Source: Bacillota bacterium (GTDB taxonomy: Bacteria; Bacillota; Clostridia; Lachnospirales; Lachnospiraceae). Taken from it: DNA of 33,588 nt. The notes under the pieces were generated by a model, which saw only the letters and a program-made list of their open reading frames with translations, had not been told where the DNA came from and searched no databases. Position numbers and translations under genes: made by a program. Every line of letters starts with the position of its first letter. Within the stretch, counting starts at the first letter, position 1. Below are positions 1 to 8,244 of this stretch, one piece after another. The stretch is from NCBI GenBank assembly GCA_030526045.1, contig JAUNDN010000030.1:1-33588 (forward strand), given 5' to 3'.

Positions 1-53
1 ACCTTGAAATGACGGAGTCAGAGTCCGTTGCCTTACCGTTTGGCGATAGCCCT
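1..53 (-). tRNA. tRNA-Gln (CUG), partial, 3' part beyond the left edge
   Basis: Read on the minus strand from position 53, the sequence gives an acceptor strand AGGGCTA, a D-arm with GCC...GGC, and an anticodon arm ACGGA-CTCTGAC-TCCGT whose loop carries anticodon CTG, so it should read CAG codons for glutamine. The T-arm and acceptor 3' strand lie outside the window, so pairing of the first base (A, where U is commoner in tRNA-Gln) cannot be tested. A near-consensus promoter lies 17 bases upstream. Confidence 0.85.
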
Positions 54-70
54 ATATCAATCACTTTGGT

Positions 71-99
71 ATTATACATGATAATCAAATAGTTGACAA
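71..99 (-). promoter_or_regulatory. Sigma-A type promoter for the tRNA-Gln gene
   Basis: On the minus strand there is a -35 box TTGTCA (94-99), a 17-base spacer and a perfect -10 box TATAAT (71-76). The -10 box ends 17 bases before the tRNA 5' end, a sensible distance for a short tRNA leader. This is one of the best promoters in the window. Confidence 0.8.
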
Positions 100-257
100 G
101 AGGATTTTTTAAAAATTTATCAGAAAAATTGTTCCTTTTTTAATACAATTTCCATCAAGTTTGTTACTTTTTTGACAGGCTGTTTTTTTTTCAGTACTTC
201 CCGTTTTTCGGCAAAAAAATGTTTTCATTCCTTTGAAAATCTGCTATCGTTTAAATG

Positions 258-271
258 TGAAAGCGTTTACA
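258..271 (+). promoter_or_regulatory. Catabolite-responsive element (cre), probable CcpA operator
   Basis: TGAAAGCGTTTACA fits the established cre consensus TGWAANCGNTNWCA at every position. It ends 35 bases before the ATG of the 307-978 gene. A site between promoter and start codon would normally repress when preferred sugars are abundant (CcpA with Ser-phosphorylated HPr). I found no convincing -10/-35 pair for this gene, so activation versus roadblock cannot be judged. Confidence 0.7.
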
Positions 272-306
272 TACAAGTTGTACTGTATTTGTAGGAGGTT
301 CTATTT

Positions 307-978
307 ATGAGGTATTTCTTTAAAGGTAAAATCGAAAAGAAGGATAACATTTTTTCTATCCGCATTCCTTTCAACATTTGGGAAGTATGCAAACAGCGTG
401 ATGTAATCAGTGCTGATCTGGTACTTGACAATAAAATTATAGAATGCGAACTGCTTCCGGAAGAAAAGGGAAATTACAAGATTCATTTACAAGAAGAGGA
501 TGTTTCTCATATTGATATCAATCAGGAACACAAGATTCTTCTTCATATTACAGGAAGTCTGATTCAGATGGATCAGAACAGTCCTTATAGCTTCGATCAC
601 CCAATTCGTAAAATCGATCATATTGATGTCATCATCCAGCCCGAGGACGGGTTATGCGGTCAGACCTGTGTTGCAATGCTGGCAGGAGTAACCATTGCGG
701 AAGTCATCAGCGTTATGGACTGCCGCGAGTGGCAGGCTACCATGGGGCGTGTTATATCTGCTCTCAACTATTATGGCATTGACCACAGCGATGTCATCAT
801 GTATACAGAAGGTCAGGAAGCAACTCTTCCCAAGTGCTGTATTATGATGGAAAAGATGGGACGTTATTGTCATTATCTTGTTCATTATGACGGTAAGTTC
901 TACGATTCCAATCTTGGTGTTTTTGCAGAATATGACATGAGCAAGCTCCTTGGTTATCTCGAAATAAAGGTTGACTAA
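307..978 (+). CDS. DUF1905-like plus C39-like cysteine protease-fold protein
   Basis: This 223-residue protein has no signal peptide or membrane segment and is probably cytoplasmic. Residues 1-88 look like the small beta-barrel DUF1905 domain. Residues 100-223 resemble a C39/papain-like fold: Gln111 and Cys117 in QPEDGLCGQTC have the Q-x5-CG spacing of C39 peptidases, and His189 followed by Asp200 (HYLVHYDGKFYD) would complete a catalytic set. The start is supported by GTAGGAGG upstream. The gene stands alone between tRNA-Gln and a hairpin terminator, with a perfect cre in its leader. Substrate and true peptidase activity are unknown; a non-proteolytic C39-like domain is possible. Fold assignment is by motif only. 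Confidence 0.7.
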   Translation: MRYFFKGKIEKKDNIFSIRIPFNIWEVCKQRDVISADLVLDNKIIECELLPEEKGNYKIHLQEEDVSHIDINQEHKILLHITGSLIQMDQNSPYSFDHPIRKIDHIDVIIQPEDGLCGQTCVAMLAGVTIAEVISVMDCREWQATMGRVISALNYYGIDHSDVIMYTEGQEATLPKCCIMMEKMGRYCHYLVHYDGKFYDSNLGVFAEYDMSKLLGYLEIKVD

Positions 979-1000
979 TTAATTAATAGTAACAGCACAA

Positions 1001-1033
1001 ACCCCCGGTCACATCAGACCGGGGGTTCTTTAT
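1001..1033 (+). terminator. Intrinsic terminator, probably bidirectional
   Basis: A perfect 10-bp stem (ACCCCCGGTC / GACCGGGGGT) with loop acatca is followed by TTCTTT on the plus strand and by TTTGTG on the minus strand. It lies between the convergent 307-978 gene and the first glutamine synthetase gene. Both U tracts are short, so efficiency is uncertain, but the stem is very strong. Confidence 0.75.
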
Positions 1034-1064
1034 CAAAATCAATTAGGAGGTTGTTGTTTACTAT

Positions 1065-3176
1065 TTACACTTCAAAGATCAGATCGCCATAAGTAGGCAC
1101 AGGCCATACCTTCTTGTCTACCAGCATTTCAGCCTCATCAACCGGTGCTCTGAGTTCATCCATGGCAACCTTAACAACATCTTTGTAATAGAATGCCTGT
1201 TCCTTTGCATCCTCCAGCGTACCTGCCTTTGCTTCTGCCTCTTCCAGCTTTGTAAGTGCAGCCTTCATGACAGTCAGCTTTTCGGAAACTTCCTTTAAAA
1301 GGTCTGTCTGAGCTGATGCATCGGCACCAGCCTCCTTTACTGCAATGACAGTATCAGCAAGAGATTTGGTATATTTTACAACAGCAGGAATATACTGCTT
1401 GGATGCCATATCAATCATGGTAAGCGCTTCAATGTTAATACTCTTTGCATAGGTCTCATAAAGTACCTCTGCGCGGGATTCAAGCTCTGCCTCGGTGAAG
1501 ATACCGAATCTTTCAAACAGCTTAACTGCTTTGTCTGTCGTCAGTGTATCAACTGCCTCAATCATGGATTTAATATTAGGAAGACCTCTTCTTTCTGCCT
1601 CAACAACCCATTCATCGGAATAACCGTTTCCATTGAAGATGATTCTCTGATGATCTGTTAAATATTTCTTGATCAGATCATGTACTGCTACATCAAAATC
1701 ATCTGCCTTTTCAAGGATATCTGCTGCTTCACAGAATGCTTCTGCGACAATCGCATTCAATGTTGTGTTCGGGCTTGCAATGGAATCGGAAGAACCAACC
1801 ATACGGAATTCAAACTTATTACCTGTAAAAGCAAAGGGTGAAGTTCTGTTTCTGTCTGTTGCGTCCTTTGCCAGGTCAGGAAGTGTAGAAACACCCGTCA
1901 TGAGCTTTCCACCCTCCAGACAATGGGATGCTTCGCCAGTCTCAACCAACTGTTTTACCACATCTTCAAGCTGTTCGCCAAGGAACATGGAAATAATTGC
2001 CGGAGGCGCCTCGTTTGCTCCGAGTCTGTGATCATTACCTACATCAGATGCGCTCTGACGAAGAAGGTCCGCATGAACATCAACTGCCTTAATGATGCAG
2101 GCAAGCACTAGCAGGAACTGGATGTTTTCATTGGGTGTATCACCGGGATCAAGAAGGTTTACGCCATTGTCAGTTGTCAATGACCAGTTGTTATGCTTAC
2201 CGGAGCCATTCACACCCGCAAAGGGTTTCTCATGAAGCAGGCAGGTAAGTCCGTGACGACCTGCGACCTTTTTCATGGTTTCCATAACCAGCTGGTTGTG
2301 GTCTACTGCAATATTGGCTGTCTCATAAATAGGCGCCAGCTCATGCTGTGCAGGGGCGACCTCGTTATGCTGGGTTTTTGCAGTAACTCCCAACTTCCAG
2401 AGCTCAATATTCAAATCCTTCATATATGCGCCGATACGCTCACGGATTGTACCAAAATAATGATCTTCCATCTCCTGTCCTTTCGGAGCGGGAGCCCCAA
2501 ACAATGTGCGGCCGGCAAAAATCAAATCAGGTCTCTTCAAATATTTCTCCCTGTCTACCAGGAAATATTCCTGTTCAGGTCCTACACTAGCAACGACCTT
2601 CGTTGCCTCTGTGTTGCCAAAAAGACGAACGATACGGACAGCCTGCTCGCTGACTGCCTCCATGGAACGAAGCAGAGGTGTTTTCTTGTCAAGTGCTTCA
2701 CCCTTGTAAGAACAAAAAGCGGTAGGAATACAAAGAATCACTCCTGTAGCATCTTCCTTCAGAAACGCAGGAGACGTGATGTCCCATGCCGTATAACCTC
2801 TTGCCTCAAACGTAGCTCGAAGACCACCTGAAGGGAAGGAGGACGCATCCGGTTCACCCTTAATCAGCTCTTTGCCGGAAAACTCCATGATCATCTTACC
2901 ACTTTCATCAGGATGGGAAACAAATGAATCATGTTTTTCTGCAGTAATGCCGGTAAGAGGCTGAAACCAATGGGTATAGTGGGTTGCACCATTTTCCACT
3001 GCCCAGTCTTTCATTGCCTTGGCAACCACATCTGCTGCAGCAAGTGACAACTCGCCACCCTTATCCATCACTGCTTTTACTTCCTTGTACACGTTCTTGG
3101 GCAAACGTTCTCTCATCTTTCCAAGAGTAAACACATTCTGTCCAAAAATCTCCTCAACATTTAACATTTCACTCAT
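1065..3176 (-). CDS. glnN: Glutamine synthetase type III (copy 1)
   Basis: This 703-residue enzyme makes glutamine from glutamate, ammonia and ATP in the cytoplasm. The length and motifs are those of the large GSIII class, not GSI/GSII (about 350-470 residues): a GSIII N-terminal region with [15 protein letters not shown], the catalytic EQEYF, the ATP-site KTQHNEVAPAQHE, and [10 protein letters not shown] and [16 protein letters not shown] in the core. I place the start at the ATG at 3176, preceded by AGGAGGAAGA; an upstream in-frame extension to 3263 lacks a ribosome site and runs hydrophobic. It follows a close paralogue (3400-5511), with a terminator between them, so it should have its own promoter in 3177-3270, although none was clear. 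All catalytic motifs are intact. Confidence 0.95.
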   Translation of the reverse strand: MSEMLNVEEIFGQNVFTLGKMRERLPKNVYKEVKAVMDKGGELSLAAADVVAKAMKDWAVENGATHYTHWFQPLTGITAEKHDSFVSHPDESGKMIMEFSGKELIKGEPDASSFPSGGLRATFEARGYTAWDITSPAFLKEDATGVILCIPTAFCSYKGEALDKKTPLLRSMEAVSEQAVRIVRLFGNTEATKVVASVGPEQEYFLVDREKYLKRPDLIFAGRTLFGAPAPKGQEMEDHYFGTIRERIGAYMKDLNIELWKLGVTAKTQHNEVAPAQHELAPIYETANIAVDHNQLVMETMKKVAGRHGLTCLLHEKPFAGVNGSGKHNNWSLTTDNGVNLLDPGDTPNENIQFLLVLACIIKAVDVHADLLRQSASDVGNDHRLGANEAPPAIISMFLGEQLEDVVKQLVETGEASHCLEGGKLMTGVSTLPDLAKDATDRNRTSPFAFTGNKFEFRMVGSSDSIASPNTTLNAIVAEAFCEAADILEKADDFDVAVHDLIKKYLTDHQRIIFNGNGYSDEWVVEAERRGLPNIKSMIEAVDTLTTDKAVKLFERFGIFTEAELESRAEVLYETYAKSINIEALTMIDMASKQYIPAVVKYTKSLADTVIAVKEAGADASAQTDLLKEVSEKLTVMKAALTKLEEAEAKAGTLEDAKEQAFYYKDVVKVAMDELRAPVDEAEMLVDKKVWPVPTYGDLIFEV

Positions 3177-3269
3177 ACTCTCTTCCTCCTTATTTTTTAT
3201 ATGAAATCTCTTCCACAGATTAAAAACAAAGAATGTCACTTTCGCATTATTGAAAACCAACAATACAAA

Positions 3270-3300
3270 AAGGCGTTACACTACCAGTGTAAACGCCTTC
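3270..3300 (-). terminator. Intrinsic terminator after glnN copy 2
   Basis: Reading the minus strand, GGCGTTTACAC-tggta-GTGTAACGCC forms a stem with one bulged T, followed directly by TTTTTG. It lies about 100 bases past the stop of the 3400-5511 gene and upstream of the copy 1 start, so it separates the two glutamine synthetase transcripts. Confidence 0.75.
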
Positions 3301-3399
3301 GTTCATTCTTTATCTTATTCATTTATTTGAGGTGTTCCCCTCTATAGTTCATTACAATACAACAATTTTTTTAAAATTGCAACCCCAAATTTAAAAAAT

Positions 3400-5511
3400 T
3401 TATACCTCAAAGAGTAAATCCGCATAAGTAGGGAACGGCCAGTATTCCTTATCCACCAGTTTCTCAAGCTCATCTGCAGGCTTTCGCAGCGCGCTCATAG
3501 CCTTAATTACCTTGTCATGGTAATAAAATGCCTGCTCTTTTCCTCTTTCCATGGAGGACGCTTCCTTTTCCACCTCCTGCAAATAAACCGCTGCCTTCTT
3601 TGTCTGCGTCAGCTTTTCTGTCACATCGCTTAATAGCTGCGTTGGAACAGTTGCATCTGCACCTGCCGCATGAATTGCCATTGCTGTATCTGCAAGGGAC
3701 TTACTAAATTTCATGACAGCCGGAATAATCTGCTTATCTGCCATATCAATCATGGTAAGTGCTTCAATATTGATGGTCTTTGCATAGGTTTCGTACAGAA
3801 CCTCTGCACGGGAGCGGAGCTCTGCTTCCGTAAAAATTCCGAACTTTTCAAACAAATTAATTGCCTTTTTCGTGGTAAGTGCATCTACCGCCTCCACCAT
3901 GGAGGGTATATTAGGGAGCCCTCTTCTTGCCGCTTCCTCCTCCCACTCGGGGGCATAGCCATTTCCGTTAAAAATAATTCTCTGATGCTTTGTCATGTAT
4001 TCCTTGATCAGATCATGCACTGCAAGGTCAAAATCCTCTGCCGCCTCCAGTCTGTCTGCCGCTTCGCAAAACGCTTCTGCAACAATGGCATTCAACGTCG
4101 TATTGGGACTTCCGATAGAGTCTTCACTTCCCACCATACGAAATTCAAATTTGTTTCCGGTAAAGGCAAAGGGCGAAGTACGGTTACGATCTGTAGCATC
4201 CTTTACAAAATCCGGAAGCGTAGATACTCCTGTTCTGAGGACACCGCCCTCCTTCAATGAATCTGCCTTTCCGGTCTCTACCAGCTGCTCTACCACATCC
4301 TCCAGCTGTTCCCCCAAGAAAATGGAAATAATGGCAGGAGGTGCTTCATAGCCTCCCAGTCTATGATCGTTTCCAACATTAGATGCGCTCTGCCTTAAAA
4401 GATCTGCATGGGTATCAACTGCCTTCATTATGCAGGCAAGTACCAGCAAAAACTGTATATTTTCATTAGGTGTCTGCCCCGGCTCCAAAAGATTCATTCC
4501 ATTATCCGTGGTAATCGACCAGTTATTGTGTTTACCGGATCCGTTCACTCCGGCAAAAGGTTTCTCATGAAGCATACAACGCAGACCATGTTTTCCTGCC
4601 ACACGTTTTAGGGTTTCCATCACAAGCTGGTTGTGATCGACAGCTACATTGGCAGACTCATAAATGGGAGCCAGCTCATGCTGCGCAGGTGCCGCTTCAT
4701 TATGCTGCGTTTTTGCTGTCACACCCAATTTCCATAACTCAACATTTACATCATGCATGTATGCGCCGATACGTTCTCTGATTACACCAAAATAATGGTC
4801 ATCCATTTCCTGTCCTTTGGGCGCCGGTGCTCCAAACAGGGTTCTGCCGGAAAAAATAATATCTTCCCTCTGCAGTGCTTTTTTCTGATCTACAATAAAA
4901 TATTCCTGCTCTGCCCCTACTGAAGGAATTACTTTTTTCGCTTCCGTATTTCCAAACAGACGAACAATTCTTACCGCCTGCTTGCTCAGTGCCTCCATGG
5001 AACGCAGAAGCGGTGTTTTTTTATCCAGAGCTTCTCCCTTGTATGAACAGAAAGCGGTAGGGATACAAAGGGTCGGTCCCGTTGCCGTTTCTTTTATGAA
5101 TGCCGGTGAGGTTATATCCCATGTGGTATATCCTCTCGCCTCAAAAGTGGCACGCAGGCCACCTGACGGGAAGGAGGATGCATCCGGTTCTCCTTTAATC
5201 AGTTCCTTTCCGGAAAACTCCATCAGCATTTTTCCATTTTCATCAGGATGGGTCACAAAAGAATCATGCTTTTCTGCGGTAATTCCGGTAAGTGGCTGAA
5301 ACCAATGGGTATAATGAGTCGCCCCATTCTCTACCGCCCAGTCCTTCATAGCCTTTGCCACCACATCGGCAGCAGCAAGCGTCAATTCTCCGCCCTCTTC
5401 CATAATCCTGATTACTTCCTTGTATACGTTTTTTGGCAGACGCTCCCTCATCGTCGCTCTCGTAAATACCTTACTGCCAAACAACTCTTCCACACCGATT
5501 ACTTCACTCAT
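3400..5511 (-). CDS. glnN: Glutamine synthetase type III (copy 2)
   Basis: This is also 703 residues and is collinear with copy 1; long stretches in the N-terminal catalytic region are identical, and differences gather at the first 40 residues and the C-terminal third. Active-site motifs ([35 protein letters not shown]) are kept, so both copies should be active. The start ATG is preceded by GGGAGG at 7 bases. Only 36 bases separate it from the stop of the upstream trhP gene, so it may be carried on the trmR-trhP transcript, unlike copy 1, which lies behind a terminator. A recent tandem duplication is the simplest origin; separate regulation is an inference from the layout. Confidence 0.95.
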   Translation of the reverse strand: MSEVIGVEELFGSKVFTRATMRERLPKNVYKEVIRIMEEGGELTLAAADVVAKAMKDWAVENGATHYTHWFQPLTGITAEKHDSFVTHPDENGKMLMEFSGKELIKGEPDASSFPSGGLRATFEARGYTTWDITSPAFIKETATGPTLCIPTAFCSYKGEALDKKTPLLRSMEALSKQAVRIVRLFGNTEAKKVIPSVGAEQEYFIVDQKKALQREDIIFSGRTLFGAPAPKGQEMDDHYFGVIRERIGAYMHDVNVELWKLGVTAKTQHNEAAPAQHELAPIYESANVAVDHNQLVMETLKRVAGKHGLRCMLHEKPFAGVNGSGKHNNWSITTDNGMNLLEPGQTPNENIQFLLVLACIMKAVDTHADLLRQSASNVGNDHRLGGYEAPPAIISIFLGEQLEDVVEQLVETGKADSLKEGGVLRTGVSTLPDFVKDATDRNRTSPFAFTGNKFEFRMVGSEDSIGSPNTTLNAIVAEAFCEAADRLEAAEDFDLAVHDLIKEYMTKHQRIIFNGNGYAPEWEEEAARRGLPNIPSMVEAVDALTTKKAINLFEKFGIFTEAELRSRAEVLYETYAKTINIEALTMIDMADKQIIPAVMKFSKSLADTAMAIHAAGADATVPTQLLSDVTEKLTQTKKAAVYLQEVEKEASSMERGKEQAFYYHDKVIKAMSALRKPADELEKLVDKEYWPFPTYADLLFEV

Positions 5512-5547
5512 CCTACTTCCTCCCTTAGTCTGTCTGAAATCTGCTTT

Positions 5548-6810
5548 TTACTTTGTCTTCTGCACACGGAGTAAATCAAACTGATTTGCCTGCCCGCTAA
5601 GCTCCACGTATAGAATTTGCTGCGGATGGGGAGCGCTTTCCACCACTTCTCCCTCCTGCGTTTTCATAGAGAGTACCTTCACTCCCACGTTTCTGCCATC
5701 AGGCTTCATAATTTCAATTTCGTCTCCCACGCAGAACTTATTTCTCTGTTCTATCTTTACCGTAGAATACTTCTTTCCGGGTTCCGCCGTATCTTCCACA
5801 TACGACTTTACTTCTTCTACGATTCCCAGATAAATATATTCATTTACATAAGTATTAGAATCATAAATCTGTGTATTTTCATCCGGTTTCCCAAAATAAA
5901 AGCCTGTTGTAAATTGTCTGTAAGTACATTTTGCAATTTCAGCCTTGTACCATTCCATGTTGGCCCGGTATTTTTCTTCTGATTCCAAATAGTCATCAAT
6001 TGCCTTCCGATAAGTCCTTGCGACCGTGGCAACGTAAAGCGCCGTCTTCATCCTCCCTTCAATTTTGAAGCTGTCGATTCCCGCTTTGATCATTTCCGGT
6101 ATATGCTCAATCATGCACAGATCCTTAGAGTTAAAAATGTAAGTTCCCCTGTCATTTTCATAAACAGGAAAATATTCTCCCGGACGCTTTTCCTCCATTA
6201 CTGCATATTTCCAGCGACAGGGGTGAGTACAAGCTCCCTGATTAGCATCCCTTCCGGTAAAAAAGCTGCTGAGCAGGCATCTTCCCGAATAAGAAATGCA
6301 CATCGCTCCATGAATAAAGCTTTCTATCTCCATATCCTCCGGTATTTTCTCCCGGATTTCCCTAATCTCCTTCAGAGAAAGTTCTCTTGCAGACACCACC
6401 CTTTTCGCTCCCAGTTTATACCAGAACAGGTAGGTCATATAGTTGGTATTGTTTGCCTGTGTGGATACATGAATGTCAATTTCAGGACATATTTCCCTCG
6501 CCAGCATAAACATACCCGGATCCGCAACTATCAGAGCATCCGGTTTCATTTCCTTCAATTCCCGAAAGTATTCTGCAGCTCCTTCAAGGTCCCCATTGTG
6601 TGCCAGAATGTTAGCAGTCACATGCACTCTTACACCGTGGTCATGGGCAAATTCTATTCCCTGCTTCATCTCTTCTTTTGAAAAATTTTTCGCTTTAGCT
6701 CTCAGTCCGAAGGCCTCTCCGCCGATGTAGACGGCATCAGCTCCAAACAGTACCGCTGTCTTTAAAACCTCCAATGAACTGGCAGGTATCAAAAGCTCCG
6801 GTTTCCGCAT
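5548..6810 (-). CDS. trhP: U32 family protein, tRNA U34 hydroxylation (TrhP-like)
   Basis: This roughly 420-residue peptidase U32 family protein has the opening MRKPELLIPA, a TIM-barrel-like N-terminal half with GADAVYIGG, and the family signature IESFIHGAMCISYSGRC followed by ACTHPCRW, whose cysteines are typical of the RlhA/TrhP group. The C-terminal part is a small beta domain. In Bacillus the TrhP proteins are needed for prephenate-dependent hydroxylation of U34 in some tRNAs, and TrmR then methylates the product; trmR is the next gene upstream here. The start is ambiguous: ATG at 6810 lies 13 bases after AGGAG, while a GTG at 6819 is only 4 bases away. Older annotations call such genes collagenase or peptidase; a protease role is less likely. 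Confidence 0.85.
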   Translation of the reverse strand: MRKPELLIPASSLEVLKTAVLFGADAVYIGGEAFGLRAKAKNFSKEEMKQGIEFAHDHGVRVHVTANILAHNGDLEGAAEYFRELKEMKPDALIVADPGMFMLAREICPEIDIHVSTQANNTNYMTYLFWYKLGAKRVVSARELSLKEIREIREKIPEDMEIESFIHGAMCISYSGRCLLSSFFTGRDANQGACTHPCRWKYAVMEEKRPGEYFPVYENDRGTYIFNSKDLCMIEHIPEMIKAGIDSFKIEGRMKTALYVATVARTYRKAIDDYLESEEKYRANMEWYKAEIAKCTYRQFTTGFYFGKPDENTQIYDSNTYVNEYIYLGIVEEVKSYVEDTAEPGKKYSTVKIEQRNKFCVGDEIEIMKPDGRNVGVKVLSMKTQEGEVVESAPHPQQILYVELSGQANQFDLLRVQKTK

Positions 6811-6842
6811 TTTTATCACTATACTCCTCTCAAGATCAGATA

Positions 6843-7487
6843 TTATTTCAATTTAACGCTCACAGTCACTCCATCACCAATCGGCAGAATATCCGTCCGA
6901 AGCTGTTCATTGTGCTTTAATGCATAAAGATACTCCCTCATTCTGCTGTGTATCGTGCGATCCCTTCTTGTCACTGCATAACGGGACTCTAACACATCAC
7001 CATCCTGAAGTACATTATCCGAAATAAGGAGTCCGCCTATAGGCATTAATTTTAAAATATCCGGAAGGAAATGGATATACTGTCCTTTTGCTGCATCCAT
7101 GAAAATGAAATCATAAAATCCATCGAGCTCCTTTAAAATTTCAACAGCATCCCCTTCGAGCAGGACAATCTGCTCTTCCTTTCCTGCCTTCTTAAAATTC
7201 TCCTTCGCCAGCGGAATTCTCTTTTCATATTTTTCTATCGTAGTAATCCTGCAGTTCTCCGGTCCGTATTCACTCATCAGCAATGCAGAAAAACCAATGG
7301 CCGTTCCCACCTCCAGAATCTGTTTTGGCTGCTTGATGGCAAGCAACAGCTTTAAAAAACTCTGCATCTGAGGTCTAATAATCGGTACATTGGTTTCCAA
7401 TGCATATTTTTCCAGTTCATTCAGAAACGGCGTATTGCCCGTGTCAAAAGAATTAATGAAAGTACTGATTCTGTCCTGCGTAATCAC
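6843..7487 (-). CDS. trmR: O-methyltransferase, tRNA 5-hydroxyuridine methyltransferase TrmR-like
   Basis: This 214-residue class I SAM methyltransferase of the catechol/caffeoyl-CoA O-methyltransferase family has motif I ILEVGTAIGFSALLM, an acidic ribose-binding residue in TTIEKYE, a metal/SAM region FIFMDAAKGQY, and DNVLQDG. In Bacillus, TrmR (YrrM) converts ho5U34 to mo5U34 in tRNA, and its gene lies beside U32 genes as here. The start is a GTG whose GTGA overlaps the TGA stop of the upstream gene, with GAGGATGG upstream, indicating translational coupling. The pairing with trhP makes the tRNA wobble assignment more likely than a small-molecule methyltransferase. Confidence 0.85.
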   Translation of the reverse strand: MITQDRISTFINSFDTGNTPFLNELEKYALETNVPIIRPQMQSFLKLLLAIKQPKQILEVGTAIGFSALLMSEYGPENCRITTIEKYEKRIPLAKENFKKAGKEEQIVLLEGDAVEILKELDGFYDFIFMDAAKGQYIHFLPDILKLMPIGGLLISDNVLQDGDVLESRYAVTRRDRTIHSRMREYLYALKHNEQLRTDILPIGDGVTVSVKLK

Positions 7488-7876
7488 GATATTCCATCCT
7501 CTTGTGTCTCTTGCGTTACTGTAGACATGATTTCCATCATTTGTGCTGCCGTCATATCCGTACTCAGATCATAAATTCCGGGGCGAATCTCTCCATGATA
7601 CGCAGAAAGCAGCTCCTGAACCACGAACAAGTCTGCATCCTCGATCAACCCCTTTTCCTCCAGCATAGCAGCAATATCCTTCACCGACATATTTTCGGAA
7701 ACCCCAACGGTTATTGTTCTTCCTCCTGACACCGATACCGGTTTGTCCGCAAATACCCTGTATCCAAAATCATATGCCTTTGTTGCGCCACGCACAATGA
7801 ACATGACAGCTACCGCTAGTACTACAACCTTAATAATTGTTTCTACCACAGTCGCTATTAAATGACCCACCTTCAT
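7484..7876 (-). CDS. MltG-like membrane protein lacking the catalytic domain
   Basis: About 130 residues. One membrane helix near the N-terminus (about residues 5-29, KVVVLAVAVMFIV) is followed by a domain matching the LysM-like subdomain of MltG/YceG: SVKDIAAMLEEKGLIEDADLF...IRPGIYDLSTDMTAAQMMEIM. Full MltG proteins are about 340-380 residues and carry a C-terminal lytic transglycosylase domain with an essential glutamate; that is absent and the frame closes cleanly at the trmR start. I chose the ATG at 7876 because GGAGG sits 5 bases before it; an ATG at 7888 would use the SD as codons. B. subtilis has yrrL (mltG) at exactly this place, so this is a reduced positional homologue, possibly a peptidoglycan-binding or regulatory remnant. 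Confidence 0.75.
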   Translation of the reverse strand: MKVGHLIATVVETIIKVVVLAVAVMFIVRGATKAYDFGYRVFADKPVSVSGGRTITVGVSENMSVKDIAAMLEEKGLIEDADLFVVQELLSAYHGEIRPGIYDLSTDMTAAQMMEIMSTVTQETQEDGIS

Positions 7877-7900
7877 AAAAGCCTCCATCCAGACGTCCGC

Positions 7901-8233
7901 CTATTGAAAATCCAACTCCCCTGTAATATAAGTATTTACCTCCTGCATCAATCTGCAAAAAGCAAGCTCTGCCCGCAAAAAATCATCCACAATTGGATTT
8001 TCCCGGAATTTCTCATATTCTTTTTCAAAGGCATCCATCTTATCAAATAATTCATCTACCTGGCTGGTATTCTGTATTTCGTAATTTCGCTGTCGAAACT
8101 CATTAACCTCTTTATAAAGCTCCGGATTTCGTTTCAGCCTTTCAAGCTGATAGTAATAGGTACTGTAAATATCTGATTCCTTGATTGACTTCACAAATTT
8201 TGTTGCCGCCGCTTCAACCCGATTATCCAGCAT
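7901..8233 (-). CDS. YlbF/YmcA family protein
   Basis: A 110-residue, helix-rich, acidic protein of the YlbF family (DUF964). In Bacillus, YlbF and YmcA associate with RicT (YaaT) and help RNase Y mature mRNAs. The charged helices and the NPELYKEVNEFRQRNYEIQNT segment fit the family. The reading frame extends to 8299 inside the RNase J gene, but the ATG at 8233 is preferred: TAGGAGATGGAG, which overlaps the RNase J stop, supplies the ribosome site. It follows an RNase gene here, and a ricT gene is elsewhere in the window (26192-27100), which supports an RNA-processing role by association only. Confidence 0.8.
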   Translation of the reverse strand: MLDNRVEAAATKFVKSIKESDIYSTYYYQLERLKRNPELYKEVNEFRQRNYEIQNTSQVDELFDKMDAFEKEYEKFRENPIVDDFLRAELAFCRLMQEVNTYITGELDFQ

Positions 8234-8244
8234 AGCTCCATCTC

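Noticed and set aside
93-121. TTGACA on the plus strand as a promoter for the 307 gene
   Set aside because: The matching -10 (TTTATC) is poor and it would give a leader of about 180 bases; the same bases are the -35 of the tRNA-Gln promoter on the other strand.
1044-1092. AGGAGG followed by TTG, a possible tiny plus-strand peptide
   Set aside because: Thirteen codons running into the glnN 3' end, downstream of a terminator; most likely chance.
2193-2831. Long plus-strand frame (212 residues) inside glnN copy 1
   Set aside because: Antisense shadow of a strongly conserved enzyme; low-complexity, cysteine-rich translation and no ribosome site.
3177-3263. N-terminal extension of glutamine synthetase copy 1
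   Set aside because: No SD before the upstream start, the added residues are unlike the family, and AGGAGGAAGA marks the ATG at 3176.
3670-4351. Plus-strand frames of 196 and 118 residues inside glnN copy 2
   Set aside because: Antisense shadows; no SD, no recognisable domain, and they overlap each other in different frames.
6103-6681. 192-residue plus-strand frame inside trhP
   Set aside because: Antisense to a gene with clear family motifs; composition is unlike neighbouring proteins.
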